The notes under the pieces: model-generated
Databases searched by the model: none
The model's input: the letters and a program-made list of their open reading frames with translations, nothing else
What the model was told of the DNA's origin: nothing
Shown here: positions 37,305 to 49,400 of the stretch, one piece after another
Position numbering within the stretch: position 1 is the stretch's first letter
How the letters are laid out: the number at the start of each line of letters is the position of its first letter
NCBI GenBank assembly: GCA_023101885.1
Contig: JALPQD010000044.1
Coordinates: 9,329,565-9,393,564, forward strand
From: Typhlomys cinereus
Taxonomy: Eukaryota > Chordata > Mammalia > Rodentia > Platacanthomyidae
Length of the DNA stretch: 64,000 nt
Direction: 5' to 3'
Made by a program: the position numbers and the translations under genes

Positions 37305-38457
37305 TATTTGCCAGAATCCTTCTCCCCTGTGATTCTTGCTAGACTTTGGGAATTGTTGACATGTCGGTCATTGTGGAGACCAAGCAATGTCCACTCACAT
37401 TGTGGCTATATCCTGGCTGTTTCAGCCCTGGCTTGTGTACAGTATCTTGTGTATCATTGGTCCTCCCCATCTTTAGGCTCTTACAATCTTGCTGCCCCAT
37501 CTTTCACAAGGTTCCCTGAACTTTAGAATGGGGATAGATTTAGCTGGTCTGCTTCTGGGTGAATATTGTAGGGTCTTTGATGTTCTGAATTATGGTTTGT
37601 TGTTGTTTTCAGTTTTGCTGTTCCTGCACTGCCTTTGGCTAGATCCTGAATGGTTGTTGGGGTCATCTCCTAACCAAAGATAAAAGACTGTTTAAATGAA
37701 GATATTAATATAAGGGAGACTCAAAGGTAGATGGAAGAATAGGAGTAGGAAACAGCAGTGAGAGGTGTCAGTCTCCTGTTTGCCAATGATTACCATCTAA
37801 TTGCCAGTCCCTACACCCTCCCTGACTGGGGAGATCAAACCTGTTTAGTCCCAAGTGAACAGGAAGGGAAATGAGAGTGAGCTGCATCAGACATATTGCT
37901 ACTTACATGAAGTAGCAATGACCATGACCATGGCTTAATGTAATCCATCACATAAAAAAATCCAAAATCCAGAATCACATGATACTCTCTACAGATGCAG
38001 AAAAAGCTTTTGACAGGATCCAACATATTTTTATGATCAAAATTCTAGAGACAGTTGGAATAAAAGGGACTTATATCAACATAATAAAAACTGCATACAA
38101 TAAGCCAATAGCAAGGATAGTACTAAAAGAGGAAAAACTTGAAGCATTCCCACATTGATCAGGAACTAGACAAATGTCACCACTTCTATTCAATATTGTA
38201 CTTGAAGTCTTAGATAGAGCCATAAGAGAGGGAGATAAAAGGGATTCAAATCAGAAAAGAAGAAGTCAAGAAAGCTCTATTTGCAAATGATATGATCATA
38301 TCCTGAGAGATCCTAAAAACTCCACCAGGAAACTCCTGAAACTAATAAATATGTTCAGCATAGTGGTAGGTTACAAAATAAATGTGCAAAAATCAGTGGC
38401 CTTCCTATACACCAAAGATGAAAAAAGTCAAAAAACCCTAAGAGAAACAATCCCATT

Positions 38458-38555
38458 TAGTGTAACCCCTAAAAAATAAAGTACCTTAGTATAAATCTAA
38501 CTTTAGAGATTAGTGTAACCCCTAAAAAATAAAGTACCTTAGTATAAATCTAACC
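38458..38555 (+). repeat. Short tandem duplication in L1 ORF2
   Basis: The block TAGTGTAACCCCTAAAAAAT through TATAAATCTAAC occurs at about 38458-38502 and again at 38511-38554 with only a short joining sequence between. It adds one unit relative to other L1 copies. Confidence 0.85.
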
Positions 38556-39169
38556 AAAGAAGTAAGAAACCTTTATAATAAAAACTTTACATACATCTGT
38601 ATATTCAATGCCATACCAATAAAAGTCTCAAAACAATTATTTAAAGAAATTTATCAAACAACCTCAAAATACATATGGAAGCACAAAAGGCCCAGGATAG
38701 CAAAAACAATCCTGAGTAACAAAAACACTGCTGGAGGTATCACATACCAAACTTTTATCTATACTACAAATCCATAGTAATAAAAACAGCTTGGTACTGA
38801 CTCCAAAATAGATACATAGATTGACAGATAAGGCTTGAAGACCCTAATATAAGCCCACACAATTAACAGCCATTTGATCTTTGACAAAAGGTCCCAAAAA
38901 ACTCATGGAAAAGGAGCAGCATCTTCAAAAAATGGTGCTGGCAAAACTGGATGTCCACATGCAGAAGATTAAAACTGGACTGTACTTGTTGCCATGCACA
39001 AAAATCAACTAAAAAGTGGATCAAAGACCTTAATATTAGGCCAGAGACTATAAAAACCATAATTGAAAGAATAGGACACTCCCCTGAACTAATTGGGCTA
39101 TGCCAGCAGTTCCAAAACAGAAACCCAATAGCACAGTCACTGGAACCAACACTCAAGAAATGGGATCTT

Positions 39170-39467
39170 GGGCTGGAGAGGTGGCTCAGGGGTTAAGCCT
39201 CCGCCTTGCAGGCGGAAGGTCCTGAGTTCGGATCCCAGATCCCACGTATAGACGCCGGGCGGAAGCGGGGGCGGCCTGCGCTTCTGGTCCTGGTAGGGCG
39301 GAGCCTGTGAATCCCGGGGCAGAAGGAGGTGGAGGCATCCATGGTGGTTCCCAATTCGTCCGTGATTCTACACACACACATACACACATGCGCACACACA
39401 TACATACACACACGTACAATTGAATAAATAATAATACAAAAAAATTTTTAAAAAAATTAAAAAAAAA
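39170..39467 (+). mobile_element. tRNA-derived SINE, variant I, in L1 ORF2
   Basis: This is a full-length, well-preserved copy: head (GGGCTGGAGAGGTGGCTCAG), the GC-rich body with GAATCCCGGGGCAGA, a CA-rich stretch, CAATTGAATAAATAAT and a poly(A) run. The 15-bp target duplication AAGAAATGGGATCTT is at 39155-39169 and 39468-39482. Low divergence suggests a young copy. Confidence 0.95.
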
Positions 39468-40542
39468 AAGAAATGGGATCTTATGAAAGAGGTTATAAGC
39501 TTCTGTTCAGCTAAAGAGATTGTAAACCAAACAAAAAAGGCAACACACAGAATGGGAGAAAATCTTCACTAAGAGCATATCTGATAGAGCTCTATTATCC
39601 AGAGTGCACAAAGAGCTTAAAAATCTAAAGACCAAGGAGATAAATGGCCCAGCTAAAAAAATAGACCTCAGAAATCAAAGAAAAATTTTCCAGGGGCTAA
39701 ATCGAAATGTCTAACAAACAAAAATCCCCAATACAAACAATACCAAATGCTAAAGAAGATGTGGAGAGAAGGGAACTCTCATGCATTGCTGGTGGGAATG
39801 CAGACTTATACAACCACTCTGACAAAAAGTATGACAATTTCTAAAAAAAGTTAAATATTGTAACGCCATATGATTCTGCTATACCACAACTGGGAATAAT
39901 ACCTCATAATGCAGAAATTTACTACAGTGACACGAGCACAACCATGTTCACTGCAGCACTATTTACAATAGCAAAGTCATGGATCAACCCAAATGGTCAA
40001 CAGTTGACGAATGGATAATGAAAATGTAGTATATTTATACAATGGAATACTACTCAGCCATCAAAAAAGATGAATTAATGAAATTTGCTGGGAAATGGAT
40101 GAAATTAGAAAAAATTATATTGAGTGAAGTATCCCAGACACGGAAAGTTAGATGCTGTATGTAGATCCCTAAAAAGTGGATCCTAGTTCCAAACCAACTT
40201 AATGACATATTCAAAGGTAAATCTTAGTAATACCCACTGTAACTACAAAGAATTCTAAACAGGGAAGAAGGGGAAGGAAGATCTCAAAAGAAAGGAGATA
40301 GAGGAACATGCTTCAGTAGAGAAGTGACCTGGTCACTTGGGACTGAACAGGTTTGATCTCACCAATCGGGAAGGGTATAGAGACTGGCAGATAGACAGTA
40401 ACCATCCAGCAAAAGGGACACTGACCCTACACACAAAGGCAATGCTGTGTCCTACTCCTATGCTTCTATTTATCTTTGAGTCCCCTGTTACATTAATATG
40501 TTCATTTAAAAAGTTTTTTATCTTCAGTTAAAAGATGACTTT

Positions 40543-40752
40543 GGGGACTGGAGAGATGGCTCAGGGGTTAAGTCTCTGCCTTGCAAGCGGAAGGTCCTGA
40601 GTTTGGATCCTAGACCACACGTATAGACGCCGAGCGGAAACGGGGGTGGCCTGCGTTTCTGGTCCTGGTAGGGCGGAGCCTGTGAATCCCGGGGCAGAGT
40701 AAACAAGGAGGAGATGGAGGTGGTCCCTGATGGTTCCCGAATTCGCCCGTGG

Positions 40753-40796
<44 letters not shown>

Positions 40797-40830
40797 CCGC
40801 ACAATTGAATAAATAATAAAAAAAAATTTA
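40543..40830 (+). mobile_element. tRNA-derived SINE, variant I, in L1 3' UTR
   Basis: A full-length copy closely similar to the one at 39.2 kb, with a (CA)n stretch at 40757-40791. The target duplication AAAAGATGAC is at 40530-40539 and 40831-40840. Confidence 0.95.
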
Positions 40831-41515
40831 AAAAGATGACCTTTGATGCCAATCGGGGTGAAGCTAAGGGCAGTGCAGGAAAAGCAAAACTGAAAACAAC
40901 AACAAACCATAATTCAGGACGCCAAAGACCCTACATTAATCACAGGGAACCAGACTAGCCAAATCTCTCCCCATCTTAAAGCTCAGGAAACCTTGCAGAA
41001 AAGGGGGTAGCAAGGATTGTAAGAGCGTAAAGATGGGGAGGACCAATGATAGGCAAGATAACTCCACACAAATTAGGGCTGTAATACCCAGAATTGGACT
41101 TTGCCTGAGCTGCACAATGGCTGACATGTCAGACTCCCCCCCCAAAGTCTAGCATGGATCACAGGGGAAAAGGCTCCAGGCAGTAGGATCCTTAGAGGCT
41201 TAAACAGTCACAATAGAATTCCCATACTAACAGGGAGCCCAAGATGGGGCTCAGGGATATGCCATTGAGTCCTGAACACTCACTAGAGTGGAGGACTCAG
41301 AGGAAGGCTTGGCATTCGCATAAAAGTATGGTCCAGGGGATGGGAGGGTGGAAGGGGGAGGCACAGGAAGAAGGGGAGGGAGGGAGTGAAAAGAAGAGGG
41401 AGAAGAGACGGTACAATGGGGGACGACTGGGGATGGGAGGAGGAGGAAGAGGATGGAGGTACCTATTAAGCTTGTATGATTAGAAAAAACATAAAATTTG
41501 AGATAAAAATTTTAA

Positions 41516-41865
41516 AAAATACTCAAGGAAATAAAGGCCAATTAGAAAATGGGCCTCGGAACTCAAAGGAAAATTTTCCAGGGATGAAAACAAAATGTCT
41601 AACAAATATCTTAAAAAATGATCCACATTTCTAGCCATCAGGGAAATCAAAACTACCTTGAGATATTATCTCACCCCAGGGGATGGCAAAAATACAATAC
41701 AAGAAAAACAAATGCTAAAGAGGATGTGGAAAGAGGGGAACGCTCATACGTTGCTATCAGGGATGCAGGCTCGTACAACCACTCTGAAGATCAGTATGTA
41801 TATTTGTACAAAACTTAAGGCTTGAAATGCCATATGACCCTGCTATACAACTACTGGCAATAATC
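41516..41865 (+). mobile_element. L1 ORF2 fragment
   Basis: A second L1 piece in the same orientation begins right after the tail of the previous L1. It matches the part of ORF2 found at 39640-39900, without a SINE. It ends near 41865 where a B4-like SINE begins. Confidence 0.8.
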
Positions 41866-41871
41866 CCCTAT

Positions 41872-42052
41872 CTTCCTTTCTTAAGGCAGTGTCTCTCAGT
41901 TAGGCTGGCTGGCCAACAAACCTCAGAAATATTGTCTCCACTTTCCCAGTGCTGGAATTGGATTACAGTATGTGGGCTCTCCTTTTTATAAACATGGGCT
42001 TATTTTTACTTGCTTGTGGGGCAAAAACATTATCATCTGAGCCATCTACAAT
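41872..42052 (-). mobile_element. Degenerate B4-like SINE
   Basis: AGGCAGTGTCTCTCAGTTAGGCTGGCTGGCC, CCCAGTGCTGGAATTGGATTACAG and ATCTGAGCCATCTACAATCC are the antisense landmarks of rodent B4. Confidence 0.65.
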
Positions 42053-43555
42053 CCACTGGATTATAATTATTAATGGAAATGATAATTAATGCTTTGAATT
42101 GTCTCAAGTTGTATAATCATTTCTTGAAATCCTAAAACACATTTAGAAAGTTTTAGATTTACTCCCCTAGAAGCATGCCTGCTACCATGTATTGTATTTC
42201 TTCATAGAAACAGAATAGATTGCTGGTGTACTCAGAGTCTTTTCTGTAGTGATGAAGCTGGGTCCTTTTGTAGTTACTTTGTAACTTAATATACAGAATA
42301 TTTCAGGCTGTGACTTGTGGGAGTGAGCAAATTTTATAAAATAATTTCTTCTGTTAGACTGCAAATTCTGATGTAGAATGACTCCTTATCTTGTTTCTGC
42401 AAGTAAACAACTACTGCCTGTCCATAATGAACTACAAGATCCTGACTGATAAATAACTTTTCATAAACAAAATTATTACTACCTGTGAACTTACAAAGTA
42501 ATTTAAGAACATATGGAAACATGGACATATTTAAATCATAGTAAAATAAGAAACAAAAAAAAAACAGTTCTATGAACATCAGATTTATAACTCTTACTTG
42601 TTACTACAGAAGGAGCAACTGAAGAATGTCATGTGGCAAGTGTACTGATCAGATACCAGTTCAGTTAACACCAGCCTTCTTCAGTAAAACTATCACAATG
42701 AAAGACTGGCTTCTGCCTCAGGCCTATAGCTCTGAAACAGTTTCTCTTGCTTGTGAGATAGCCTACTTCACAAAGATCACTGGACTATATACCACCCTGT
42801 CCTTAATTTGAAATCTCTATTCCTTAAACAGTTTTTCCTCTACCCTATAGTTTATAAAACTTCTTATCGGGTTCTCTACAAACATTTTTACCTATATCTG
42901 CTTCAGCCTTCTGCCTCTAACTTCTATGTAGCCTTTCCGAACCCTTCAGTCCTTTCTTAAACACACACACACACACACACACATAGTATTGTGTGCAGTG
43001 TAAAGTGTAATCTAATAATTAACAGTAATTAAAATTGGGACAAAATATCAAATGCAATGAAGATTACTTGCACAAATGAATCTATTTTTCTGGCATAGCA
43101 CACTCATGACAATTTCAATTTCTCTCTTTCAATTTATTTTTCAATTGACTCTTGAATATGGAATTTGGAATTTGGAGATCCATGGCTGTACCAATAGACC
43201 AAAAGCAGTCAAGGGACAGAATTCCACTTTCCTTAGGAACCTGTCTCTTTCTCTAAAGACTTTTAGGATTATATATTATTATCTCTTATAAACTGTGCTT
43301 CTTAATTTCTGGTAACTTAAATGGTAATTCCACCTAAAACATACCAGTAGGACAGCATCCAGCTTGATCTTTGTCAACTATATATCCAAACCCCTTGTAA
43401 AAAGAGGCTACTTTCCCTTTTGCTGAGTTACAAACAGTAGAAGAGATACATGGAGCTATTAAATTAATTAAAAGAATCATAGGATTTAGTTCAATATTAT
43501 CTAAAAGCTTCTACCCATTTTTTCACAATTTTAAGAAAATGTCAAATGATTTTTG
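42053..43555. other. Intergenic DNA, nothing recognised
   Basis: No gene was found. There is a (CA)n run at 42961-42983. Short open segments are uninformative. Confidence 0.4.
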
Positions 43556-43760
43556 AATGTATTCATACATATTGAGAAGTGGGAGAGAAAGATGAGAAAA
43601 AGAGACAGAAAGACAGAGAAATAGAGAGACAGTACATACATGTCTGCCCTGGTTCACAGGTGGAGACCACAGACAACTTGCAGAAATAAGTTCTTTCTTT
43701 CTACCATGTGGTCTTGCAGACAATCAAACCCAGGTTGCCAAGTTTCCCAGAGATCAAATT
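43556..43760 (-). mobile_element. Degenerate B-type SINE
   Basis: TTCACAGGTGGAGACCACAGACAACTTGCAGAAATAAGTTCT followed by ACCATGTGGTCTTGCAGACAATCAAACCCAGGTTGCCA is the antisense 3' half of a rodent B3/B4-type element. A purine-rich GAGA stretch precedes it. Confidence 0.55.
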
Positions 43761-43999
43761 TATAACCCTCCATATAAATTTATAAGCCATCTGTAATGCC
43801 ATGAAACAAAACAAGTAATCCCAAGGGCAAACCAGTGATCTATCTGATCTAAAAATGATGATTTTTATAGGAGAATTAAACAACCTTAGAAAAACGTATA
43901 ATGTGCTGGATTATAACGTATAAAGTCCATTGGATTCACAAAACAAACAAAAACAAAAAACAGTTGACTAGAAATAGTTCTCTTAAGAATACTAAATAT

Positions 44000-44232
44000 A
44001 GGGGCTGGAGAGATGACTCAGGGTTTAAGACTTTGCCTTGCAAGCAGAAGGTTCTGAATTCTGATCCCAGGCTCCACGTAAAAACACTAGGCTGAAATGA
44101 TGGCAGCCTGCATTTCCTGCATGGCGAGTGGAGCCTGGGAAATCCCACAGGGAAGCATAAAGGAGGTAGAAGCAATCCAAGATGATTCCTGAAGTCACCC
44201 TTGGTCTTCCACAGGGATACTAGTGTCCTCTG

Positions 44233-44265
<33 letters not shown>

Positions 44266-44271
44266 AAATAA

Positions 44272-44315
<44 letters not shown>

Positions 44316-44339
44316 AAAAATGTTATATTCTTTTTAAAA
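44000..44339 (+). mobile_element. tRNA-derived SINE, variant II, AAAT tail
   Basis: It has the SINE head GGGGCTGGAGAGATGACTCA, a variant II body, (AC)n at 44234-44261 and an (AAAT)n tail at 44262-44320. The 15-bp target duplication AAGAATACTAAATAT is at 43985-43999 and 44340-44354. Confidence 0.95.
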
Positions 44340-44354
44340 AAGAATACTAAATAT

Positions 44355-45867
44355 TGAATGCATCTGAAATTGAGCATGTTATGTGTCAAAATTCTGTGAT
44401 ACTAAAATACTCCAGTCCTTTTTGTGGGATTCAGTTAATAAAACATAGGCTGTGTTTAAGAGGTAATTTCTTTTTTGATTATTGGTTCTATATTTTAGGT
44501 AAAGAGATGTAGATTGCTTATGAAATCTAACTTACCTATTATTTTAGTTGTTTATTTTGGTATCATGTCTAAGAAACTATTTCTGAATTCAAGGTCCTAC
44601 AAATGTATACTGTTAGGTTTCATTCTAAGTAAGTTATGTCCTATCTGTTTTGAAGTAATTATTTGTAATTATTTGAAGCAATTATTGTGTTTAATAACAA
44701 GCACGTATCCTGATCATTTTTTAAAATCCTGCAATGCCAATGATATCAAGAATGGTTTTATTCCAGACATAATATACTTCAAGATGGCAGCCTGGACAAT
44801 TTAGCTTGAACTTGAGTGCATGCTTTGGACATTATTGAGTGGTTGCGGGACACATTAATGTGAAGTAACATATTCATGATGAAGCTTATTTTCAAAGTCT
44901 TATTTTATAAATTTTTTCACAATTGTTGAATCAAGCCTGCTAATTTATACAGTTTGTTTTCTTAGGGTGATTAGTGAGCCAAATATCAAGTTTTGTATGT
45001 ATTTTCTGGAATTCACAACCCATCATTACACAGAAAAACAGACAGATGATCCTAAGAAGGGCAGATGTTGAAAGAAGAGCAAAACCAGAGATATGACTTT
45101 GATGATTGTTGCATATAATTTGAGGAAGGCTGCAATGAACAGAAACCAGTGGGGGAAACTGAGGACATGCACAGACATTAGTTAAAACAATGATAACAAT
45201 TGAGACCTTGAGTCTTACTCCCATTGATGCCACAATGTTTGATAACATTTAAGATCCAATACTTCTATGGTTAGGGATATAGCTTGGTGTATCTGGCCCA
45301 CAAGTGTGAGAACCAGACTCTAGGTCCAAGAATATATATTAGTCAGGCAGTCCCAGAAGCCACCCATAATACCATGAAAGAAAGACAGAGAATCCCAAGG
45401 GCAAACTAGCTGCTAGTCTAGCCAATTGGTGAGCTTTGTGTTCAATTGAAAGCCTGAATTGAAATATGAAAGTGGAAAGCCATCAAAAAAAGCACTAAGC
45501 AACAACTTCAGCACGACACACACACACACACATGCCTGCACAAGCACATGCACATGTATACACATATAAATCCACACGCACATGAACATGCATGCACAAA
45601 CATTCACTCTCTCTCACATGCAATTACAAAAATAAAGTGAAAATATTTAATACTTTCTAATACTCCAAGTCTGTATTAGGTCCTGTTCCAAATATGTCTA
45701 TTGACTCATTTAATTATCTAAATGTTATATGAGGCAAGCAGAATTTCACTTCAATTAACTGATTAGATAAACTGCATTTGTCCCAGGTAATAATTGTTAA
45801 TGCTAGAATCAAAAGAACCTTAGTCCAAACAACTAGTTTTTTATCACCAGACTCCAACATGGTGTGT
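44355..45867. other. Intergenic DNA with SINE debris
   Basis: No gene was found. 45275-45460 holds decayed ID/B4-like blocks (TTAGGGATATAGCTTGG; CAATTGGTGAGCTTTGTGTTCAATTG) followed by CA-rich simple sequence at 45515-45625. Confidence 0.4.
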
Positions 45868-46229
45868 ATTCTTCCATAGTATATCTAGATATAGTCAATT
45901 TTATATTTATATTCTGAGTTAAACCTAGAGCAAACCTGCAAGATATTGTCTTGTTGATGGAGCAAGGTATTACCCTAGGGACTAGTCTTGTGCAGTGGAA
46001 TAAGATGGAGGGAACTGGTTGAGATAGTTGGCATCTATCCATACACTCGGCAGGAAAAACTGGTCTGACAAGTGGAAACTGTCGCTCTCTCAGCCATTAC
46101 ATGGATATTCTGTGACCAGTTCCCTCAATCCTTTGGTGATGCTGTGTGCTCTCCTGCCATATGTTGCAAAGAATTGTAACCTGAACTATTCTCAGAGAGT
46201 AAACTCTGTTCCTTAAAAAAAAAAAAAAA
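45868..46229 (+). repeat. Unclassified interspersed repeat, copy 2
   Basis: This is a relative of 33772-34180 (see that entry). It ends in an A-run at 46215-46229, which suggests spread by reverse transcription. Confidence 0.5.
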
Positions 46230-46257
46230 CTATTCAACATTAAAATGTTGTAGATAT

Positions 46258-46311
46258 GTTTTGTTTGTTTGTTTGTTTGTTTGTTTGTTTGTTTGTTTGT
46301 TTGTTTGTTTT
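46258..46311 (+). repeat. (GTTT)n microsatellite
   Basis: About 13 uninterrupted GTTT units. Confidence 0.97.
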
Positions 46312-46396
46312 AGGTAAAACTATTCAATACTTGACTTTTTTTTCAGAGCTGGACAATCCATTGTAAGGTCCTGCATTCAGAACCCTCTTGAGTCTT

Positions 46397-47790
46397 TTTT
46401 TTTTCTTCCACTCATACAAACTTGATAAGTTCCCCATTCCCTTCCCTCCCTCCATCCCTCCCCCCTTTTCCCCCCTCTTGCTCCCTCCCCCCTTTTCCCC
46501 TTCCTTTCCTCCCTTCCTTCTTTTCTCCCAGTAACCCCTCCCCCCCCCATTTCTGTAGCATCCTTTACTGTGCATGTCAAAGTTTCCTCTGGGTCCTTCT
46601 CTTCTGATGAGGTATAAGGATTCAGTAGCATTGCCTAGAGCTCTTTTTTGTGTTCCCCTTTAGTATAAGAACACTATTGTGGCTGTTAATCCCTTGTCTC
46701 TAAGGATCCTTGTGGGGGGTCAATGATATGTTAGTAATTGCGCAGGTCATGCAAAGTCCTATTATGATTACTTCAGCCCTAACTTGTGTGGAGTATCTTG
46801 CTTATCTTTGCTCCTCCCCATCTTTAGGCTCTTACAATCTTACAGCCCGCTCTTCCGCAAATTTCCCTGAGCTTTGGGATGGGGAGACATTAGGTTGGCC
46901 TGGTGCCTGGTGATTAATGTAGTGTCTCTGATGCTCTGAATCATGGTTTTTGTTTTTTTTTTCTTCCAGTTTTGCTGTTCCTGCACCACCCTTGGCTCCA
47001 TCCTGATGGGTACTAGATGAAACCTCCTAGCCAAAGATAAAATAAAGTCTTATTATAAAAGTAGTTTAAAAGGTGGATGGAATAACAGTAGGAGACTGCG
47101 GTGAGGAGGAGTCAGTCTCCCATTTGCAGGATGGTTACCTTCTATTTGCTAGACTCTTTGCCTTCCCTGTCTGGTGAGACCAAATCCCATCAGCTGCAAG
47201 TAACCAGGAAGGAAAGTCTGTGAAGTTAACCAGATGTTTCATTACTTACTTGCAGTCCTTGATGGTGGCCTATTTTCTCTGCTGTAGCATGATCCCCTGT
47301 CTCCTTGTTTCTGGCGGGGCCCTCCTTCCCCTTCCTTCCTGTTTATAATCTTTGCAATTACTGTAGGTATTACAGAGTTTTATCTTTGAGTGTGTCACTA
47401 AGTGGGTTTGGTACTGGGATCCACCTATTAGGGAGTACATATGGTGCTTAATTTTCTGTGTCTGGGATACTTCCCTCATTATAATTTTTTTCTAATTCCA
47501 TCCATTTCCCAGCAAATTTCATTAATTCATCATTTTTGATGTCTGAGTAGTATTCCATTGTATAAATGTACCACATTTTCTTTATCCACTCGTCAACTGT
47601 TGGGGGCATTTTGGTTGATTCCATGACTTTGTTGTTGTAAACAGTGCTGCAATGAACATGGTTGTGCTTGTGCCATTGAGGTGAATTTTTGCTGTATGGG
47701 GGATTATTCCCAAAAGTGGAATAGCAGAGTCATATGGCATTTCAATCTTTAACTTTTTAAATATTTATTATTTATTCAGTTGTGTGTGTA

Positions 47791-47845
<55 letters not shown>

Positions 47846-48268
47846 CCACGGACGAATTCGGGAACCACCATGGACGCCTCCACCTCTTTGTTTACTCTGC
47901 CCTACCAGGACCAGAAACGCAGGCCGCCCCCGCTTCTGCCAGGCGTCTATATGTGGACCTAAAATCAGAACTCGGGACCTTCCGCCTGCAAGGCAGAGGC
48001 TTAACCCCTGAACCACCTCCCCAGCCCTCAATCTTTAACTTTTTTAAGAATCGCCAGACTGCTCTCCAGAATGGTTGCATAAGCCTGCATTCCCACCAGC
48101 AATATAGGATAGTTCCCTTCATCACCACATCTTTTCCAGCATTTGGTGTTATATGTATTGTGGATTTTTGACATCCTGACCAGGGTGAGATGATATCTCA
48201 GGGAGGTTTTGATTTTCATTCCCTGATGGCTAAGGATGTGGAGCATTTCTTGAGCTCATTGGACTAGG
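46397..48268 (-). mobile_element. L1 with SINE and short 5' inversion
   Basis: A minus-strand L1 has the 13-bp target duplication CCTCTTGAGTCTT at 46384-46396 and 48269-48281. It contains the C/T-rich tract (46437-46552), the 3' UTR, the ORF2 C-terminal part and a SINE at 47759-48027. The last 20 bases before the right duplication (about 48249-48268) are the reverse complement of ORF2 sequence that lies about 400 bp further 5' in the 8.7-kb copy (10661-10680). That is a short 5' inversion as made by twin priming. Confidence 0.92.
47759..48027 (-). mobile_element. tRNA-derived SINE at same L1 site as 9.9 kb
   Basis: It is antisense, with the same 17-bp target duplication TCAATCTTTAACTTTTT (47742-47758 and 48028-48044) as the SINE at 9871-10139. 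The body lacks about 20 bp around the GAATCCCGGGGCAG block relative to that copy, and its tail has a (GT)n of about 25 units (47797-47840). Confidence 0.93.
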
Positions 48269-48281
48269 CCTCTTGAGTCTT

Positions 48282-49400
48282 TATCAAGCATCCCACCACC
48301 TAGGTATCTCCTCCCAAACTCACATTTTAAATTTTACATATTTGACCACACAGGTTGTTACTTTTATTATCAAAATTATATTTCATCTATGTATATATAC
48401 ATATAATTGACTTATTCATCTGCTTTCTGAGTCCAAGGCAATGATCTCTCATAATAAACATCAGCATTGATGAGTAGAGAATCATGGTAAATAAGCAACA
48501 CTGTTGAGAAGAGAGAGGCACATAAAACACAGCATAAATGTAGCTTCAGGATGATTTCCTTAGATTACGGTTTTCAACGTCATCATTTTGCAAGCTAAAC
48601 AAATAACCATTATTGGTGTTAACAGTTTATATAATTTTCACTTACAGAATATTGCTAGGTCACAGTATTATATTTCTTGTTCATCAGTGTTATTTGGAAG
48701 TTTCTAGATATCCTCACTGCAACCACTATCGAGTGTCAATAAAAGTATAAGTGTGTTCAAAGTTTTAACTTGTATATTTTTAGGTAGGGACCTAAATTCA
48801 CATTATGTTACAAGTGAATATGATTTTTTTACCTAATCCATTGATCCTTCCATTTTTGTATTGAAATTTTTGACTGCATATGATTTTGGAAAAGAGGTTT
48901 TTACAAATTATGCTCCTCCCCTCCCCTCCAAGAAAGAATAAGGAAGTAGCAGAAAAATGGAAGAGAATGATGATGGAATGTGAGCAATAGCACTTTTTAG
49001 AGTTGAGTATTTCTTCAGGACAGGATTTCAAGTATCTGACATATTCCTATGGACTTCAGTTTCTGTTATCTTACCATTACCAAACCATCCTTTTGCTCAC
49101 ATATATGAGAGCTGAGCTGGTTTTAAATCATGATTATTTAGCCAACGATTGCTGCAAAGGCATTTCAGGAATCCAGAATTTACTTCTTACCATTCTATAC
49201 ACATTTAAAACTGGCATGTGTCTACTAATGATGGGTCAACAGAGGTTTGTTATGTTTCTCCTTCAAGGCACCAGTTCCCTGTGGTTGGGATCTAGTGTTC
49301 CTTCAGATCATTGGGTTCAGAAAAGATAATAGGGACTTGCACTCTGGAAAAGTTGCACTTACTAGTCTTACAATTCTGGACTTCAATTCTTGATTCCATC
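48282..49400. other. AT-rich intergenic DNA
   Basis: No recognisable repeat or gene. The 108-codon open run at 49003-49329 has no recognisable product. Confidence 0.4.

Larger units (their letters stand above)
36428..37940 (-). mobile_element. L1 3' UTR, antisense, interrupted twice
   Basis: The T-rich tail is at 36428-36445, then the C/T-rich tract and the 3' UTR up to about 37940, where a second L1 in the opposite orientation begins. Two segments are foreign: 36681-37080 (unclassified repeat) and 37173-37304 (templated insertion). Outside these the order matches the copies near 8.7 and 61 kb. Confidence 0.85.
37941..41515 (+). mobile_element. 5'-truncated L1 with two SINEs
   Basis: This is the longest L1 in the window. 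It holds the C-terminal half of ORF2 (about 37941-40140, many stops and shifts, including a 62-bp tandem duplication near 38458-38555), then the 3' UTR (40141-41460) with the G-rich tract at 41330-41458 and an A-rich tail to 41515. SINEs at 39170-39467 and 40543-40830 interrupt ORF2 and the 3' UTR. It lies head to head with the antisense L1 at 36428-37940. Confidence 0.9.

Noticed and set aside
44195..44389. Frame with FLFIYLFIYLFIYL-type translation, which looks like a membrane segment
   Set aside because: It is the antisense of the AAAT tail of a SINE.
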